Shown in pieces: positions 33,393-41,732 of a stretch of 64,000 nt of DNA. This DNA comes from Dehalococcoidia bacterium (GTDB lineage: Bacteria > Chloroflexota > Dehalococcoidia > Lucifugimonadales > VXLM01). The stretch lies in NCBI GenBank assembly GCA_009841605.1, contig VXLM01000023.1:1-64000 (forward strand). Direction: 5' to 3'. Position numbers and translations under genes: made by a program. The notes beneath the pieces are model-generated. The model worked only from the letters and a program-made list of their open reading frames with translations. It did not search any database and had not been told where the DNA came from. Position 1 is the first letter of the stretch, and each line of letters opens with the position of its first letter.

Positions 33393-34751
33393 TCACCCAA
33401 ACTTAAACGCATAGATGTCCGCGTCCTTCAGCACGAACCGCAGACGTACCGCCTTCCCTGCAAGCGCACTCACGTCGCCTCCTTCGTCCCACGACGCCTT
33501 GCCGTCGATCTCATCCCCAAACTTCTCCGGGAAGTCGCCTAGCCCGAAGCCGGGTAGGGCGTGCCCTTCCGCGTCCTGGATCTCGACCTTGATCGAGCCG
33601 ACAGCCGATGTCGAGTAATTCAGTTCAAGCTCACTTCCATTGAACGTGAAGGGCCGCGTGGTGAACTCGCCTCCCTTGAAACTCGCGTTTACGGACACGA
33701 ATCCGTCTGTTCGAAGCGTGTAGCGACGAATGCGCTGAGTCGGAAGGTGCGCGTTCTCCATCCCATACATCGTCATCTCTTTGTCGGACGTGTGCAGGAT
33801 GCCGACCTCGAAGTAGATGCCTCGGTCGTGCCAGTTGTTGAAGTCCGACCCTGGCCGAATGAACGCCTCCATGAAGCTCCGGTTGAACTTGAAGCCGTCA
33901 CGGCTCGACATGAACACGATATCGCTCACGCCCGTGTCGTACGTCCAATCGGGGTCCGGCGTCCGCTCGTGAACGAACCGCGAAGGAAACATCAGGTATG
34001 TCCCCGGTGCCCGGTGTTACTGGATGCACGAGTTCGTGTAGAAGTGCTCCCAGGGCGTGTCACCGCAATCGATGTTCTCCAGCGCACTCCAGTCCAGAAA
34101 GTTCTTCGACGTGCCGCGACGTATCCACCGCACCCCCTTGAAGAAGTCACTCGTGCCTTGACCGGCCACCCCCCGGAAGTACCCCACGTACTCCTTGCGC
34201 CATGTGTCCCAAAACGGAATATTGAGCGTATCGAACGGGTAATCCGTGTGGATCGGCTCCTCTCGCATCATCTCCCACCGAAGTCCGTCGGGCGATGAGA
34301 GCGCGTGCATAACCCGCCGAACGCGAATGAACGCTTTGTACTGCTCCTCCGGCTTCGCGTCCGGATTCCCGTCCTTGAACGGCGCCAGGTTGATCCCCGG
34401 CCCCGTCCATACGATGTTGTTGTCCTTCGACCCGTTGAACTCGATCAGGCCAAGATTCGGCTTCGTCCAGTTGATGCCGTCATCACTCTCGGCGTAGCAA
34501 GTGATCGAGTTGTAGTCAGTGTCCTGTAGCTGAGGGTCGGCACGGTACCAACCTCGATACTTCCCCTGATCGGGAAACACGATGAGGTACGAAAGCCCAC
34601 CCACCTCCCAGGGATGTTCCGGTTCGAGGGCGATGTCCTGCAGTGTAGGGGAGTGCAGGACCCGCTCGACCCCGGTCATGTCGGCGATCCAAAAGTCATC
34701 GACGAAGAGTTGCCTGTCCTCGCCAATATCCACGGGAGTCTCAGTATTCAT
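33393..34751 (-). pseudogene. Glycosidase-like (GH32/43/arabinanase-fold) gene broken by an in-frame stop
   Basis: The minus strand has one reading frame interrupted by TAA at 34017-34019 (codon 245), with clearly related protein sequence on both sides. The first part (DIGEDRQLFVDDFWIADM, then YRGWYRAD, SDDGINWTKPNLGLIEFNG) and the second part (RAPGTYLMFPSRF, DIVFMSSRDGFKFNRSFMEAF, HLPTQRIRRYTLRTDGFVS) belong to a five-bladed glycoside-hydrolase-like protein of about 452 residues. The stop lies at the most conserved junction, YTNSCIQ*HRAPG, where a Tyr or Pro would be expected; TAC or TAT to TAA is a single change. Recent inactivation, a read error, or two separate proteins are possible. Because the codon is TAA it cannot be selenocysteine. 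Confidence 0.75.
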
Positions 34752-35149
34752 CTCGTCGTCCCCCGCTTACCTTCCGTCAAGCAGGCGCGCCCGGCACGGG
34801 CCGAACCAGTTTCGCACACCGATCGCCGGCAAATTGAAGCCAAGTATAGCAAAGAGCAACGCGAGCGCAGGCTGTAGCCATAGTCGCGGTGTCTGAATTA
34901 CCGCTGGCGTGGGCCGGACAGATGGTCCTGCGATACCAGCCGACCTCGAAACGATGAAGGGAGCGCCGGGGACATTCATGGTCTTCGTCCACGTACAAAA
35001 CACCTATGTGTTGTATGAGTCAAGCATTGAGGACAATGAGAAAACTTCTCTCCATAGGGTGAGGTGCGATACTCAATCTGGTTCGTATGCACGGACTAGA
35101 CCGGAACCCGAACATTCAAAACCAGGGCGCTAACTGAGCCGCACGTACC
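34752..35149. other. Intergenic region before the sulfate operon promoter
   Basis: About 400 bp between the broken glycosidase-like gene and the cysH promoter. A minus-strand frame (34767-35003) has one hydrophobic stretch, but I see no ribosome binding site and no recognisable domain. I see no other feature. Confidence 0.4.
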
Positions 35150-35178
35150 TTGACATTCCTTGTGAGCACTCGTAACAT
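35150..35178 (+). promoter_or_regulatory. Promoter of the cysH-cysD-cysN operon
   Basis: Perfect TTGACA (35150-35155), then 17 bp, then TAACAT (35173-35178). The predicted start near 35185 leaves about 176 nt of leader before the cysH ATG. Confidence 0.8.
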
Positions 35179-35184
35179 CTATAT

Positions 35185-35332
35185 CCGTGAGTATCGCTAA
35201 GCACATGGTTTGCCAGTGTTGTTGTCGGAGGCCGGAGGGTCTTCTGCCTCAACGTGCGCGCCGGTGACTGCTTAGCGCCGACAGTTTAGAAAGAGACCTC
35301 TGGCCCCTCCGTTCGCGGAGGGGTTTTCTTTT
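35185..35332 (+). ncRNA. Structured leader of the sulfate operon ending in a terminator
   Basis: The leader contains a closing stem CGCTAAGCA (about 35194) with TGCTTAGCG (about 35269), enclosing about 70 nt. The enclosed part includes a hairpin closed by GTTG/CAAC and GAGGC/GCCTC. It is followed by a terminator: CCCCTCCG/CGGAGGGG with a TTCG loop (35304-35323) and a U-rich tract. CGGAGG in the enclosed region can also pair with CCTCCG of the terminator, so an antiterminator form is possible. I recognise none of the usual riboswitch cores (SAM, cobalamin, T-box). It is a candidate sulfur-responsive attenuator. Confidence 0.6.
35304..35332 (+). terminator. Leader terminator before cysH
   Basis: An 8-bp GC-rich stem with a TTCG tetraloop is followed by TTTTCTTTT, 28 bp before the cysH start codon. 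Its position upstream of an operon implies regulated read-through. Confidence 0.85.
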
Positions 35333-35360
35333 GCCCAAAAAAATCCGAGAAGGAACGCCA

Positions 35361-36110
35361 ATGCCGGTACTGGAATCAAAAAGATTGGGAGTGCAAGAGC
35401 TTGCCGATCTAAACGAACGCTTCGAGTTCGCCCACCCAAGCGATGTGCTTGCATGGGTCGATGAGCGTTTCGGTGCGGGTGCCGCCCAGATGTCCAGCTT
35501 CGGACTCGAAGATGTCGCGCTGTTCGACATGTTCTGGAGGATCAACCCGCAGGCGCGCCTTATAACGCTCGACACGTGGCGACTACCGACGGAAACATAC
35601 ACGGTCATGGACCAGACACGGCTCCGCTACAACGCGGGCATAGAGGTGTACCAACCCGACCCCGCGGCTGTGGCCGGAATGGTCGCTGAGCACGGATTCA
35701 ATCTATTCTACCGAGGCCGGGAGCATAGATTGACCTGTTGCCACGTGCGCAAGGTAGAGCCCATGGGGCGCGCCTTGGCCGGCATCGACGCATGGATCAC
35801 CGGCCTGCGCCGGGACCAAGGCATGGAGCGCAACAACATTGGCATCGTTGAGTGGGAGGAACCCCGCGCCAGCTACAAGATCAACCCACTCGCTAACTGG
35901 ACCTTCGAGGAGGTGCGAAACTACGTGGAAGAGCACGCTGTACCTTACAACGAGCTGCATGACAAGAACTACCCATCCATCGGGTGCGCCCCGTGTACGC
36001 GGGCCGTCGAACCGGGAGAAGACCCTCGTTCAGGACGCTGGTGGTGGGAGTCTGACCCCAGCGCCAAGGAATGTGGGCTCCATCTGGTTGCGCTCGAGGC
36101 AGCCTCATGA
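35361..36110 (+). CDS. cysH: CysH, adenylyl-sulfate (APS) reductase
   Basis: CysH reduces activated sulfate to sulfite using thioredoxin. The 249-residue product has the cysteine pairs Cys126-Cys127 (TCCHVRKVEP) and Cys209-X2-Cys212 (IGCAPC), which bind a [4Fe-4S] cluster and mark the APS-reducing subclass. The C-terminal KECGLH supplies the catalytic Cys238. This fits the absence of a cysC kinase in the operon, since APS is used directly. The ATG at 35361 follows AGAAGGA; an in-frame start ten codons upstream lies at the end of the terminator. It overlaps cysD by 4 bp (ATGA). Confidence 0.93.
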   Translation: MPVLESKRLGVQELADLNERFEFAHPSDVLAWVDERFGAGAAQMSSFGLEDVALFDMFWRINPQARLITLDTWRLPTETYTVMDQTRLRYNAGIEVYQPDPAAVAGMVAEHGFNLFYRGREHRLTCCHVRKVEPMGRALAGIDAWITGLRRDQGMERNNIGIVEWEEPRASYKINPLANWTFEEVRNYVEEHAVPYNELHDKNYPSIGCAPCTRAVEPGEDPRSGRWWWESDPSAKECGLHLVALEAAS

Positions 36111-37063
36111 TCGCAGCTAGCGAACTAACAATGAAAGCCCAAGCTCTTCTCAATGGCTCGCACTCCGAGTCCAAGCATCTCCGCGCACTTGAGTCGGACG
36201 CAATCCACATCATTCGGGAAGTGGTCGCGGAGTTCGATCGGCCTGGCCTGCTCTTCTCCGGCGGCAAGGACTCCGCCGTGCTTCTGCATCTCGCCGTAAA
36301 GGCGCTCCGGCCTTCGCATCTGCCGTTCCCCGTGCTCCACATCGACACCGGGCACAACTTTCCCGAGGTCATCGCTTTCCGCGATCGTGTCGTCAATCGA
36401 CTTGGCGTGGATCTAGTGGTGGGCTCTGTTGACGACGCAATTGCCTCCGGTCGTATTCCTACTCCATCGCGCCCTGATTCCCCTCGCAACCGCATGCAGA
36501 CGCCTGTGCTGCTCGAAACCGTTCGCAATGGGAAGTTCACCGCGGTTATGGGCGGTGCGCGGCGCGATGAGGAGCGATCACGCGCCAAGGAGCGTGTGTA
36601 CTCCGTGCGTGATGAATTCGGCCAGTGGGACCCACGCAACCAGCGCCCTGAAGTCTGGGATCTCTACAACGGTAGCCTTGGCTTGGGCCAGCACATGCGG
36701 GTCTTCCCGCTCTCCAACTGGACGGAGCTGGACATCTGGCGATACATTGCCGAAGAGAACATCGATCTGCCCGAAATCTACTACAGTCACCGGCGCGAGG
36801 TATTTGAGAATGACGGGATGTTCATGCCGCTATCGCCGGTGATGCAGCCCTCAAATGGCGAGCCGGTGGTCGTCCGCAACGTGCGTTTCCGCACCGTCGG
36901 TGACATGACCTCCACAGCAGCCGTGCCATCGGAAGCTGCTACCCCGGAAGCGGTCATCAACGAAACACTGGCAACTCGCATTTCTGAGCGCGGCGCGACA
37001 AGGGCTGATGACCGGACCGCCGAGGCGGCGATGGAAGACCGCAAGCGTGAGGGATACTTCTAG
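36107..37063 (+). CDS. cysD: CysD, sulfate adenylyltransferase subunit 2
   Basis: CysD is the catalytic subunit that forms APS from sulfate and ATP, with CysN providing GTP energy. The 318-residue product has the ATP pyrophosphatase P-loop SGGKDS (residues 51-56), VLHIDTGHNFPEV and GGARRDEERSRAKER, followed by GQHMRVFPLSNWTELDIWRYI, all typical. The start is the ATG that overlaps the cysH stop (36107-36110); a reading frame extending upstream into cysH is rejected. The C-terminal third contains a variable segment and ends KREGYF. Confidence 0.95.
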   Translation: MIAASELTMKAQALLNGSHSESKHLRALESDAIHIIREVVAEFDRPGLLFSGGKDSAVLLHLAVKALRPSHLPFPVLHIDTGHNFPEVIAFRDRVVNRLGVDLVVGSVDDAIASGRIPTPSRPDSPRNRMQTPVLLETVRNGKFTAVMGGARRDEERSRAKERVYSVRDEFGQWDPRNQRPEVWDLYNGSLGLGQHMRVFPLSNWTELDIWRYIAEENIDLPEIYYSHRREVFENDGMFMPLSPVMQPSNGEPVVVRNVRFRTVGDMTSTAAVPSEAATPEAVINETLATRISERGATRADDRTAEAAMEDRKREGYF

Positions 37064-37064
37064 C

Positions 37065-38375
37065 ATGGACCTCCTCCGCATCGCCACCGCCGGGTCCGTG
37101 GACGACGGCAAGAGCACGCTCATTGGTCGCCTGCTATACGACTCGAAAGCTTTGGACGATGACGTGCTCGCCGCCGTCGAGGAGGCAAGCTGGCGGCACC
37201 ACAACGACTATGTGAACCTCGCTCTTATCACCGATGGCCTGCGTGCCGAACGAGAGCAGGGCATTACCATCGACGTTGCCTACCGCTACTTCTCCACGCC
37301 AACGCGCAAGTTCATCCTTGCTGATACGCCGGGACATGTGCAGTACACGCGTAACATGGTCACCGGGGCGTCCACCGCCGAGGCGGTGCTCGTCATGATT
37401 GATGCCCGAAACGGTGTGGTGGAGCAATCACGCCGCCATGCCGTAACCGCCTCGTTATTGGGCATCGATCACATCGTCGTTTGCGTCAACAAGATGGATC
37501 TCGTTGGTTATGAGCAGCAGGCATACGAGGCAATCCGTTCCGAGTTCACCCCGTTTGTTGAGCGGCTCGATGTGGAGGATGCCGTATTCATCCCGGTATC
37601 GGCGCTCAACGGCGACAACGTGGTCGAGCCGTCGACGAACATGCCTTGGTACCAGGGTTGCACGCTGCGAGACCACCTTGAAAACCTGCCGGTGCATGAA
37701 GGACTCGATGCCTTGCCGTTGAGAATGCCCGTTCAATACGTCGTCCGCCCCCACCGCAAGGAGTACCACGACTACCGTGGCTATGCGGGAAGCGTAGCTT
37801 CGGGTGTCCTGCGCGTGGGCGAGAGAGTGCGCTTCGTGCCCTCCGGCATGGAGAGCGTCATCACGTCCATCGAAGCGCCTTGGGGCGCCGTGGAGGAGGC
37901 CTACCCCCCAGACGCCGTCACCGTCCAGATTGCCGACGACCTCGACATTGCTCGCGGGGAGATGATCTGCGGGACGGACGCCGGTCCGGTGATGACCCAG
38001 GAGTTCGACGCCGTCGTTTGCTGGATGGACGACCGCACCGCGCTTCGCCCCGGAAATGTGTACCGCATTAAGCACACCACACAATCGGCGAAGGCAATGG
38101 TCACCGACCTCCTGTCGCTGTTCAGCATTACCTCGCTCACCGGCGAATCGGACGCGGATTCGTTGCAGTTGAACGAGCTCGGCCGCATCCATGTCAAGGT
38201 CAGCACACCGCTGGCGGTCGACGACTACACCAGCAACCGCGTCACTGGCAGCTTCATCCTCATCGACGAAGGGACCAACGCCACCGTCGCTGCGGGAATG
38301 ATTGGCGAGCCTCGATTTCCGTTCTCCGTTCCGGCGGCTCAGCGCAAGGCTGACACCAACGGACACATCCGCTAG
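37065..38375 (+). CDS. cysN: CysN, sulfate adenylyltransferase subunit 1 (GTPase)
   Basis: CysN is the GTPase subunit of ATP sulfurylase. The 436-residue product starts MDLLRIATAGSVDDGKSTLI, with the P-loop GSVDDGKS at residues 10-17, ITIDVAYRYF as switch I, DTPGH as switch II and NKMD for guanine. It ends after the second and third EF-Tu-like domains, so it is not fused to the APS kinase CysC. The ATG is 1 bp after the cysD stop codon. A fusion to upstream sequence is not supported. The TIM-barrel-like gene converges 8 bp away. Confidence 0.95.
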   Translation: MDLLRIATAGSVDDGKSTLIGRLLYDSKALDDDVLAAVEEASWRHHNDYVNLALITDGLRAEREQGITIDVAYRYFSTPTRKFILADTPGHVQYTRNMVTGASTAEAVLVMIDARNGVVEQSRRHAVTASLLGIDHIVVCVNKMDLVGYEQQAYEAIRSEFTPFVERLDVEDAVFIPVSALNGDNVVEPSTNMPWYQGCTLRDHLENLPVHEGLDALPLRMPVQYVVRPHRKEYHDYRGYAGSVASGVLRVGERVRFVPSGMESVITSIEAPWGAVEEAYPPDAVTVQIADDLDIARGEMICGTDAGPVMTQEFDAVVCWMDDRTALRPGNVYRIKHTTQSAKAMVTDLLSLFSITSLTGESDADSLQLNELGRIHVKVSTPLAVDDYTSNRVTGSFILIDEGTNATVAAGMIGEPRFPFSVPAAQRKADTNGHIR

Positions 38376-38382
38376 CGATGCT

Positions 38383-40167
38383 TTAGAGAAGTCCCAACTC
38401 CCCCACCTTCCCGCGAATCAACTCGACCCGCCCCTTGCGAGGCTCCAGCCGCGACCCGTCAGCCGTCGGACGAATGAAGCACGCCGACTCATACAGATCG
38501 AACCCCGCGAACCGCTCATCCCCCAGAGCCGCCTTCAAGTCCGACATGTACTCCTCGTCACCTACGGCCCGTTCGATGTATCTGTTCATATACGCCGGGA
38601 TGCCGAGTTCCGAGGCAAGTTCGAGCGCCTCTACAGCTACCGGGTCCCTCAGTGCATTCGAGAGTCTGCTCCGCACCGGCGGCGTTCCCGGCTGGTCCTC
38701 CAGCGCCTCCCACCAGCTCGTGCGGAACGTGATCCCGTCCAGCAGACCGTCCCGCATCCAGTCCTGCCACGCGAAGTGTGTGTTCGGCGGGAATCCCATG
38801 ATCTGGCCGTGAACGATATCCGGCCTGAACGCCTCCGTGTGGATATGCGCCTGCATCTTCTGCCCCATGCTGCGCGCGCGATTGCTCGTCCGTCGCATGA
38901 ATGACGTGAAATGCTTGCCCCTCAGCCGCGAGAACCGGTCGAGGTCATCGACGCTGCTCCACGGATCGCTGTCGTACTTCATGCGATTCGCCTCGACCAC
39001 CGGTTCATCGAAGCCGTACTCCCATGGCTCATCCACCAGGCTCCCATGCGACGACACTCGTATGTCGATGCCGTCCACGCCCGTTTCCAGAATCCTGTCC
39101 ACCCACCCGTCCCATAGTCGATGTACCTCCGGGTACACCTCCGACACCGTTCCGGGCAGGTACTCGTTCTTCCCCTGCGCGAATGCGACGAGGCCCCCAA
39201 CGGCCAGGCGGTGCCAGAATACTCCTTCTCCCTCCGATGAGACATTCACGTCGAGCGGAATCTCGAAGTGCCCCATCCCGCTGTCGAAGTCGGGGCCATC
39301 GCCATTGAGGTCGCGTGGGCCGTTCCACACCGCGCCGCGCGACGCCACGACGACGGGCAGGGGAGTAGAGAAGTCGTCCCCGTATGCCTCCACCATCCCG
39401 CACGCCGTGTTGATGAAGTCCCCCGACTCGTCCGTGAAATCGGTCGTGACGGCAACGAACCTCTTGCTAATGTTCAGCCCGTCGATCGTCAGCGTCCTTA
39501 CCGGCGTTCCCTTCGCTACGACAAGCTCGCCATGGTAGTTCCGCACCTCGCGCGGAGCTGGCTCCACTCGCTCCGTCACCGACAAGGTAGCGTCGAGTCG
39601 CGTATACCGCCCGTTGTCGTCGCTCGTCCAAAGCTGCAGGTTCTCGGGACGGACGCGGGTAGGGGAGGCGTCCCTTTTCAGCAACCGTATCCGCGTAACC
39701 ACAGCGCCGTGCCCCGCCCTCGTGTCAGGCCGCCTTCTCAGTCGCGTGTGAGGGTATCGCTCGAGGAACGGGATCACCTGCGGCACGGACCCACCGATCT
39801 GTTCGAGCCCGCTAAGCTTCCTCCCACTGCACGGCCCGTTGATGCCCGACATCCCCGTGTTGTACGGCTTGAGCACACCGTAGATCTCCAACCCATGTCG
39901 GTGTGCCACCGGCACAGCCGCCTTCAACGGCTCCCCAATGGCCTCAAGTGTCTGCGTCCCGTACGGAATCTGCGCATTCTCATACAGACTGCCCGCCCAC
40001 AGTGACTCCGGATCCACGTCCCCGTAGTAGAGCCAGTACACCCGCTGAACGCCCATGCTCCTCAGCGTGCCTACCAGCTCGTCGAGAAGCCGCGCATCGT
40101 AGGGCCCGGGCATAACGTCGTCCGGAAAGTCCACGGTCGCCGACAATACAAAAGGATGCTTGCCCAT
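38383..40167 (-). CDS. Hypothetical 594-residue protein, TIM-barrel glycoside-hydrolase-like
   Basis: I do not recognise the family, but the pattern suggests a (beta/alpha)8 barrel of the glycoside-hydrolase type. The N-terminus has LDELVGTLRSMGVQRVYWLYYGD, then GLEIYGVLKPYNTGMSG. Later come VDRILETGVDGIDIRVSSHGS, KMQAHIHTEAFRPDIVHGQ and LLDGITFRTSWWE. A beta-rich insert of about 200 residues (DNGRYTRLDATLSV and following) sits between the first and last halves. There is no signal peptide. It converges with cysN, and a damaged glycosidase-like gene lies on the other side of the cys operon, so both could derive from a carbohydrate-use segment. Confidence 0.5.
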   Translation of the reverse strand: MGKHPFVLSATVDFPDDVMPGPYDARLLDELVGTLRSMGVQRVYWLYYGDVDPESLWAGSLYENAQIPYGTQTLEAIGEPLKAAVPVAHRHGLEIYGVLKPYNTGMSGINGPCSGRKLSGLEQIGGSVPQVIPFLERYPHTRLRRRPDTRAGHGAVVTRIRLLKRDASPTRVRPENLQLWTSDDNGRYTRLDATLSVTERVEPAPREVRNYHGELVVAKGTPVRTLTIDGLNISKRFVAVTTDFTDESGDFINTACGMVEAYGDDFSTPLPVVVASRGAVWNGPRDLNGDGPDFDSGMGHFEIPLDVNVSSEGEGVFWHRLAVGGLVAFAQGKNEYLPGTVSEVYPEVHRLWDGWVDRILETGVDGIDIRVSSHGSLVDEPWEYGFDEPVVEANRMKYDSDPWSSVDDLDRFSRLRGKHFTSFMRRTSNRARSMGQKMQAHIHTEAFRPDIVHGQIMGFPPNTHFAWQDWMRDGLLDGITFRTSWWEALEDQPGTPPVRSRLSNALRDPVAVEALELASELGIPAYMNRYIERAVGDEEYMSDLKAALGDERFAGFDLYESACFIRPTADGSRLEPRKGRVELIRGKVGELGLL

Positions 40168-40483
40168 TGCGAATCCTCGGAAAGTTTCGCGGATTGTAGC
40201 AGAAAGTAGGCAATCCTCAGCTTCACAACAACGTCGACGGAACGCTCAGGAACGGCCGCTTCACGAAATCCAGTTCCCGAAAGCCAATCTCCGCATAAGC
40301 TGGCTTGAGAGAATCCCGTTCGCCCTGAGCCTGTCGAAGGGCGAGTAGTGCCGCAAGCCAAGTGAGTACCCCCGCTGGCACAGCTGTTCAGAATCCCCAT
40401 TTGACACGAAAGAACGCATGTACTATCCTTGGTTCCAAGCGACCTTCCGTCGCCACATTCAAGCCATAGGAGAAAGTTACAAA
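40168..40483. other. Intergenic region before the HTH pair
   Basis: This 316-bp region includes the CGCCCTGAGC repeat (40315-40344) and, at its right end, the first copy of the duplicated leader (about 40437-40483). No gene was seen. Confidence 0.6.
40315..40344. repeat. Dispersed CGCCCTGAGC/GTCGAAGGGC repeat
   Basis: TCCCGTTCGCCCTGAGCCTG followed by TCGAAGGGCG matches the copies at 26377 and 31931. It lies just upstream of the tandem HTH genes. Confidence 0.7.
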
Positions 40484-40996
40484 ATGTCCCACGATGTCCC
40501 GCAAGACCCGCTCACTCTCTCTGAGAGTCAGCTGCGTGCAGTCCCATATTTGTCCGCCGCCCGGATATTCACCGAAGCTGCAAAGGACTTGGGGATGTCA
40601 CGCGAGACCATTTCCCACTGGTTGAACGACCATGCCTTTAGAGACGTATGTGAGCAGCAGTGGGACCGGACCGCCGCAATCTCCACTGCCGAGATCAAAG
40701 TGCTTATACTCAAGACTATAGTCTCCCTCGCTGAACGCCTCCTGTCCGACGGGCCGCAAATGCCCACCGACACCTTCCGGCTCGTCACTGTCCCCGACCT
40801 CCCCAGGGCCCACGAGGAACGTGAGCGCGAGGCTCACATACGCTTCCAAAAGCTCATCGCCGACTTCAAGAACCGCGACAACTGTGCGAGTAGCGCGGAA
40901 CACCGCAACATATCGCGTCCACGAAACCCCTCAAGTGAAACTCCCCCATATCGGGTCCTTCGGTCTCTGCTCCCCGATTCCAGACTTGACGTATGA
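40484..40996 (+). CDS. HTH protein, tandem copy 1
   Basis: The 170-residue product starts MSHDVPQDPLTLSESQLRAV and has a resolvase/terminase-small-subunit-like helix-turn-helix, FTEAAKDLGMSRETISHWLND (residues about 28-48), then a charged helix TAEIKVLILKTIVSLAERLL. The N-terminal 90 residues match the following gene closely, but the C-terminal part (from PQMPTDTF) is quite different. The start is the ATG at 40484 with AGGAG upstream. It may bind DNA as a regulator or recall a phage-type factor; no partner is nearby. I see nothing to name the target. Confidence 0.65.
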   Translation: MSHDVPQDPLTLSESQLRAVPYLSAARIFTEAAKDLGMSRETISHWLNDHAFRDVCEQQWDRTAAISTAEIKVLILKTIVSLAERLLSDGPQMPTDTFRLVTVPDLPRAHEEREREAHIRFQKLIADFKNRDNCASSAEHRNISRPRNPSSETPPYRVLRSLLPDSRLDV

Positions 40997-41067
40997 GAAC
41001 ATTCATACTATTTTGATGTTAAGCGACCCTCCGTCGTTCCACTCAAGACATAGGAGAAAGTTACAAA

Positions 41068-41526
41068 ATGTCCCACGATGTCCCGCAGGAACCAACCGCG
41101 CTCTCCCAAAGGCAGTTGCTCGCTATCCCATACTTGACCGCCTCTCCCACATTTACCGAGGCAGCCGAGAAACTGGGAGTGTCCAGGAAGACCATCTACC
41201 GTTGGTTGAACGATCCTGACTTCAGGCAAGCTTATGAGCGACAGCGGGAGGAGACCGCCGCACTCGCCACTTCCGAGATCAGAGCTCTAATGCTCAAAGC
41301 TGCCGTCGTCCTCGCCGAACGCCTCGAATCCGACGACCCCGAGGAGCGCGCCCGCGCCTCACGCGACGTCATGACCTACGGCCTCAAAGTGGCCGACTCC
41401 GAAGCGAATCGCAGGGTCGTCGAACGCCTCAACCGCATCATCTCCAACGTCGAAGAGGAGGACCGCTACCACGCCCGAAATCCCCACGTCCCCCACACCC
41501 GCAACCCAAACTCACGCCGTCATTGA
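41068..41526 (+). CDS. HTH protein, tandem copy 2
   Basis: The 152-residue product is a paralogue of the preceding gene: MSHDVPQEPTALSQRQLLAI, then FTEAAEKLGVSRKTIYRWLND, then the alpha-helical TSEIRALMLKAAVVLAERLE. Its C-terminus has DVMTYGLKVADSEANRRVVERLNRIIS, unlike copy 1. The upstream 50 bp (AAGCGACC..TCCGTCG..ATAGGAGAAAGTTACAAA) are nearly identical to those before copy 1, including the ribosome binding site. This marks a tandem duplication with leader. The proteins could act as a heteromer, or one could be decaying. Function is unknown. Confidence 0.65.
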   Translation: MSHDVPQEPTALSQRQLLAIPYLTASPTFTEAAEKLGVSRKTIYRWLNDPDFRQAYERQREETAALATSEIRALMLKAAVVLAERLESDDPEERARASRDVMTYGLKVADSEANRRVVERLNRIISNVEEEDRYHARNPHVPHTRNPNSRRH

Positions 41527-41578
41527 TGCACGGCAATCAATAACGGACCTCGTACCTCCATCCGTCCGGCCTGCCGTA

Positions 41579-41701
41579 CAGGGCAATCGCATTTTGCTTA
41601 GGCTACCCATGTCAACCGTCACTCCGGCGTAGGCCGGAGTCCAGATGGGGTTGGGAGGCTCTCCCAAGGCAGTCGACTCTCGTCAAAATGCGATTGCCCT
41701 G
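41579..41701. mobile_element. 123-bp MITE with 18-bp TIRs and a 9-bp target duplication
   Basis: CAGGGCAATCGCATTTTG (41579-41596) and its exact complement CAAAATGCGATTGCCCTG (41684-41701) are perfect 18-bp terminal inverted repeats. The 9 bp CCTGCCGTA occurs on both sides (41570-41578 and 41702-41710) as a target-site duplication. The centre carries a REP-like hairpin, ACTCCGGC/GCCGGAGT (41621-41640). No transposase is encoded. Confidence 0.88.
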
Positions 41702-41706
41702 CCTGC

Positions 41707-41732
41707 CGTAGGGGCAACCCTTGTGGTTGCCC
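41707..41732. repeat. GTAGGGGC palindrome, copy a
   Basis: GTAGGGGCAACCCTTGTGGT and TGCCC pair as a short hairpin. The motif is repeated at 41938 and 31833, and with GATTC in its stem at 41823. Confidence 0.7.

Noticed and set aside
34017-34019. Stop codon as recoded selenocysteine in the glycosidase-like gene
   Set aside because: The codon is TAA; selenocysteine needs TGA.
34767-35003. 78-codon minus-strand frame with a hydrophobic stretch
   Set aside because: No ribosome binding site, odd composition in its first half, and no neighbour link. It may be noise or a gene remnant.
35185-35332. SRP 4.5S RNA or tmRNA in the cysH leader
   Set aside because: The GGTCCGGAAGGAAGCAGCC-type SRP core is absent, and there is no tRNA-like end for tmRNA.
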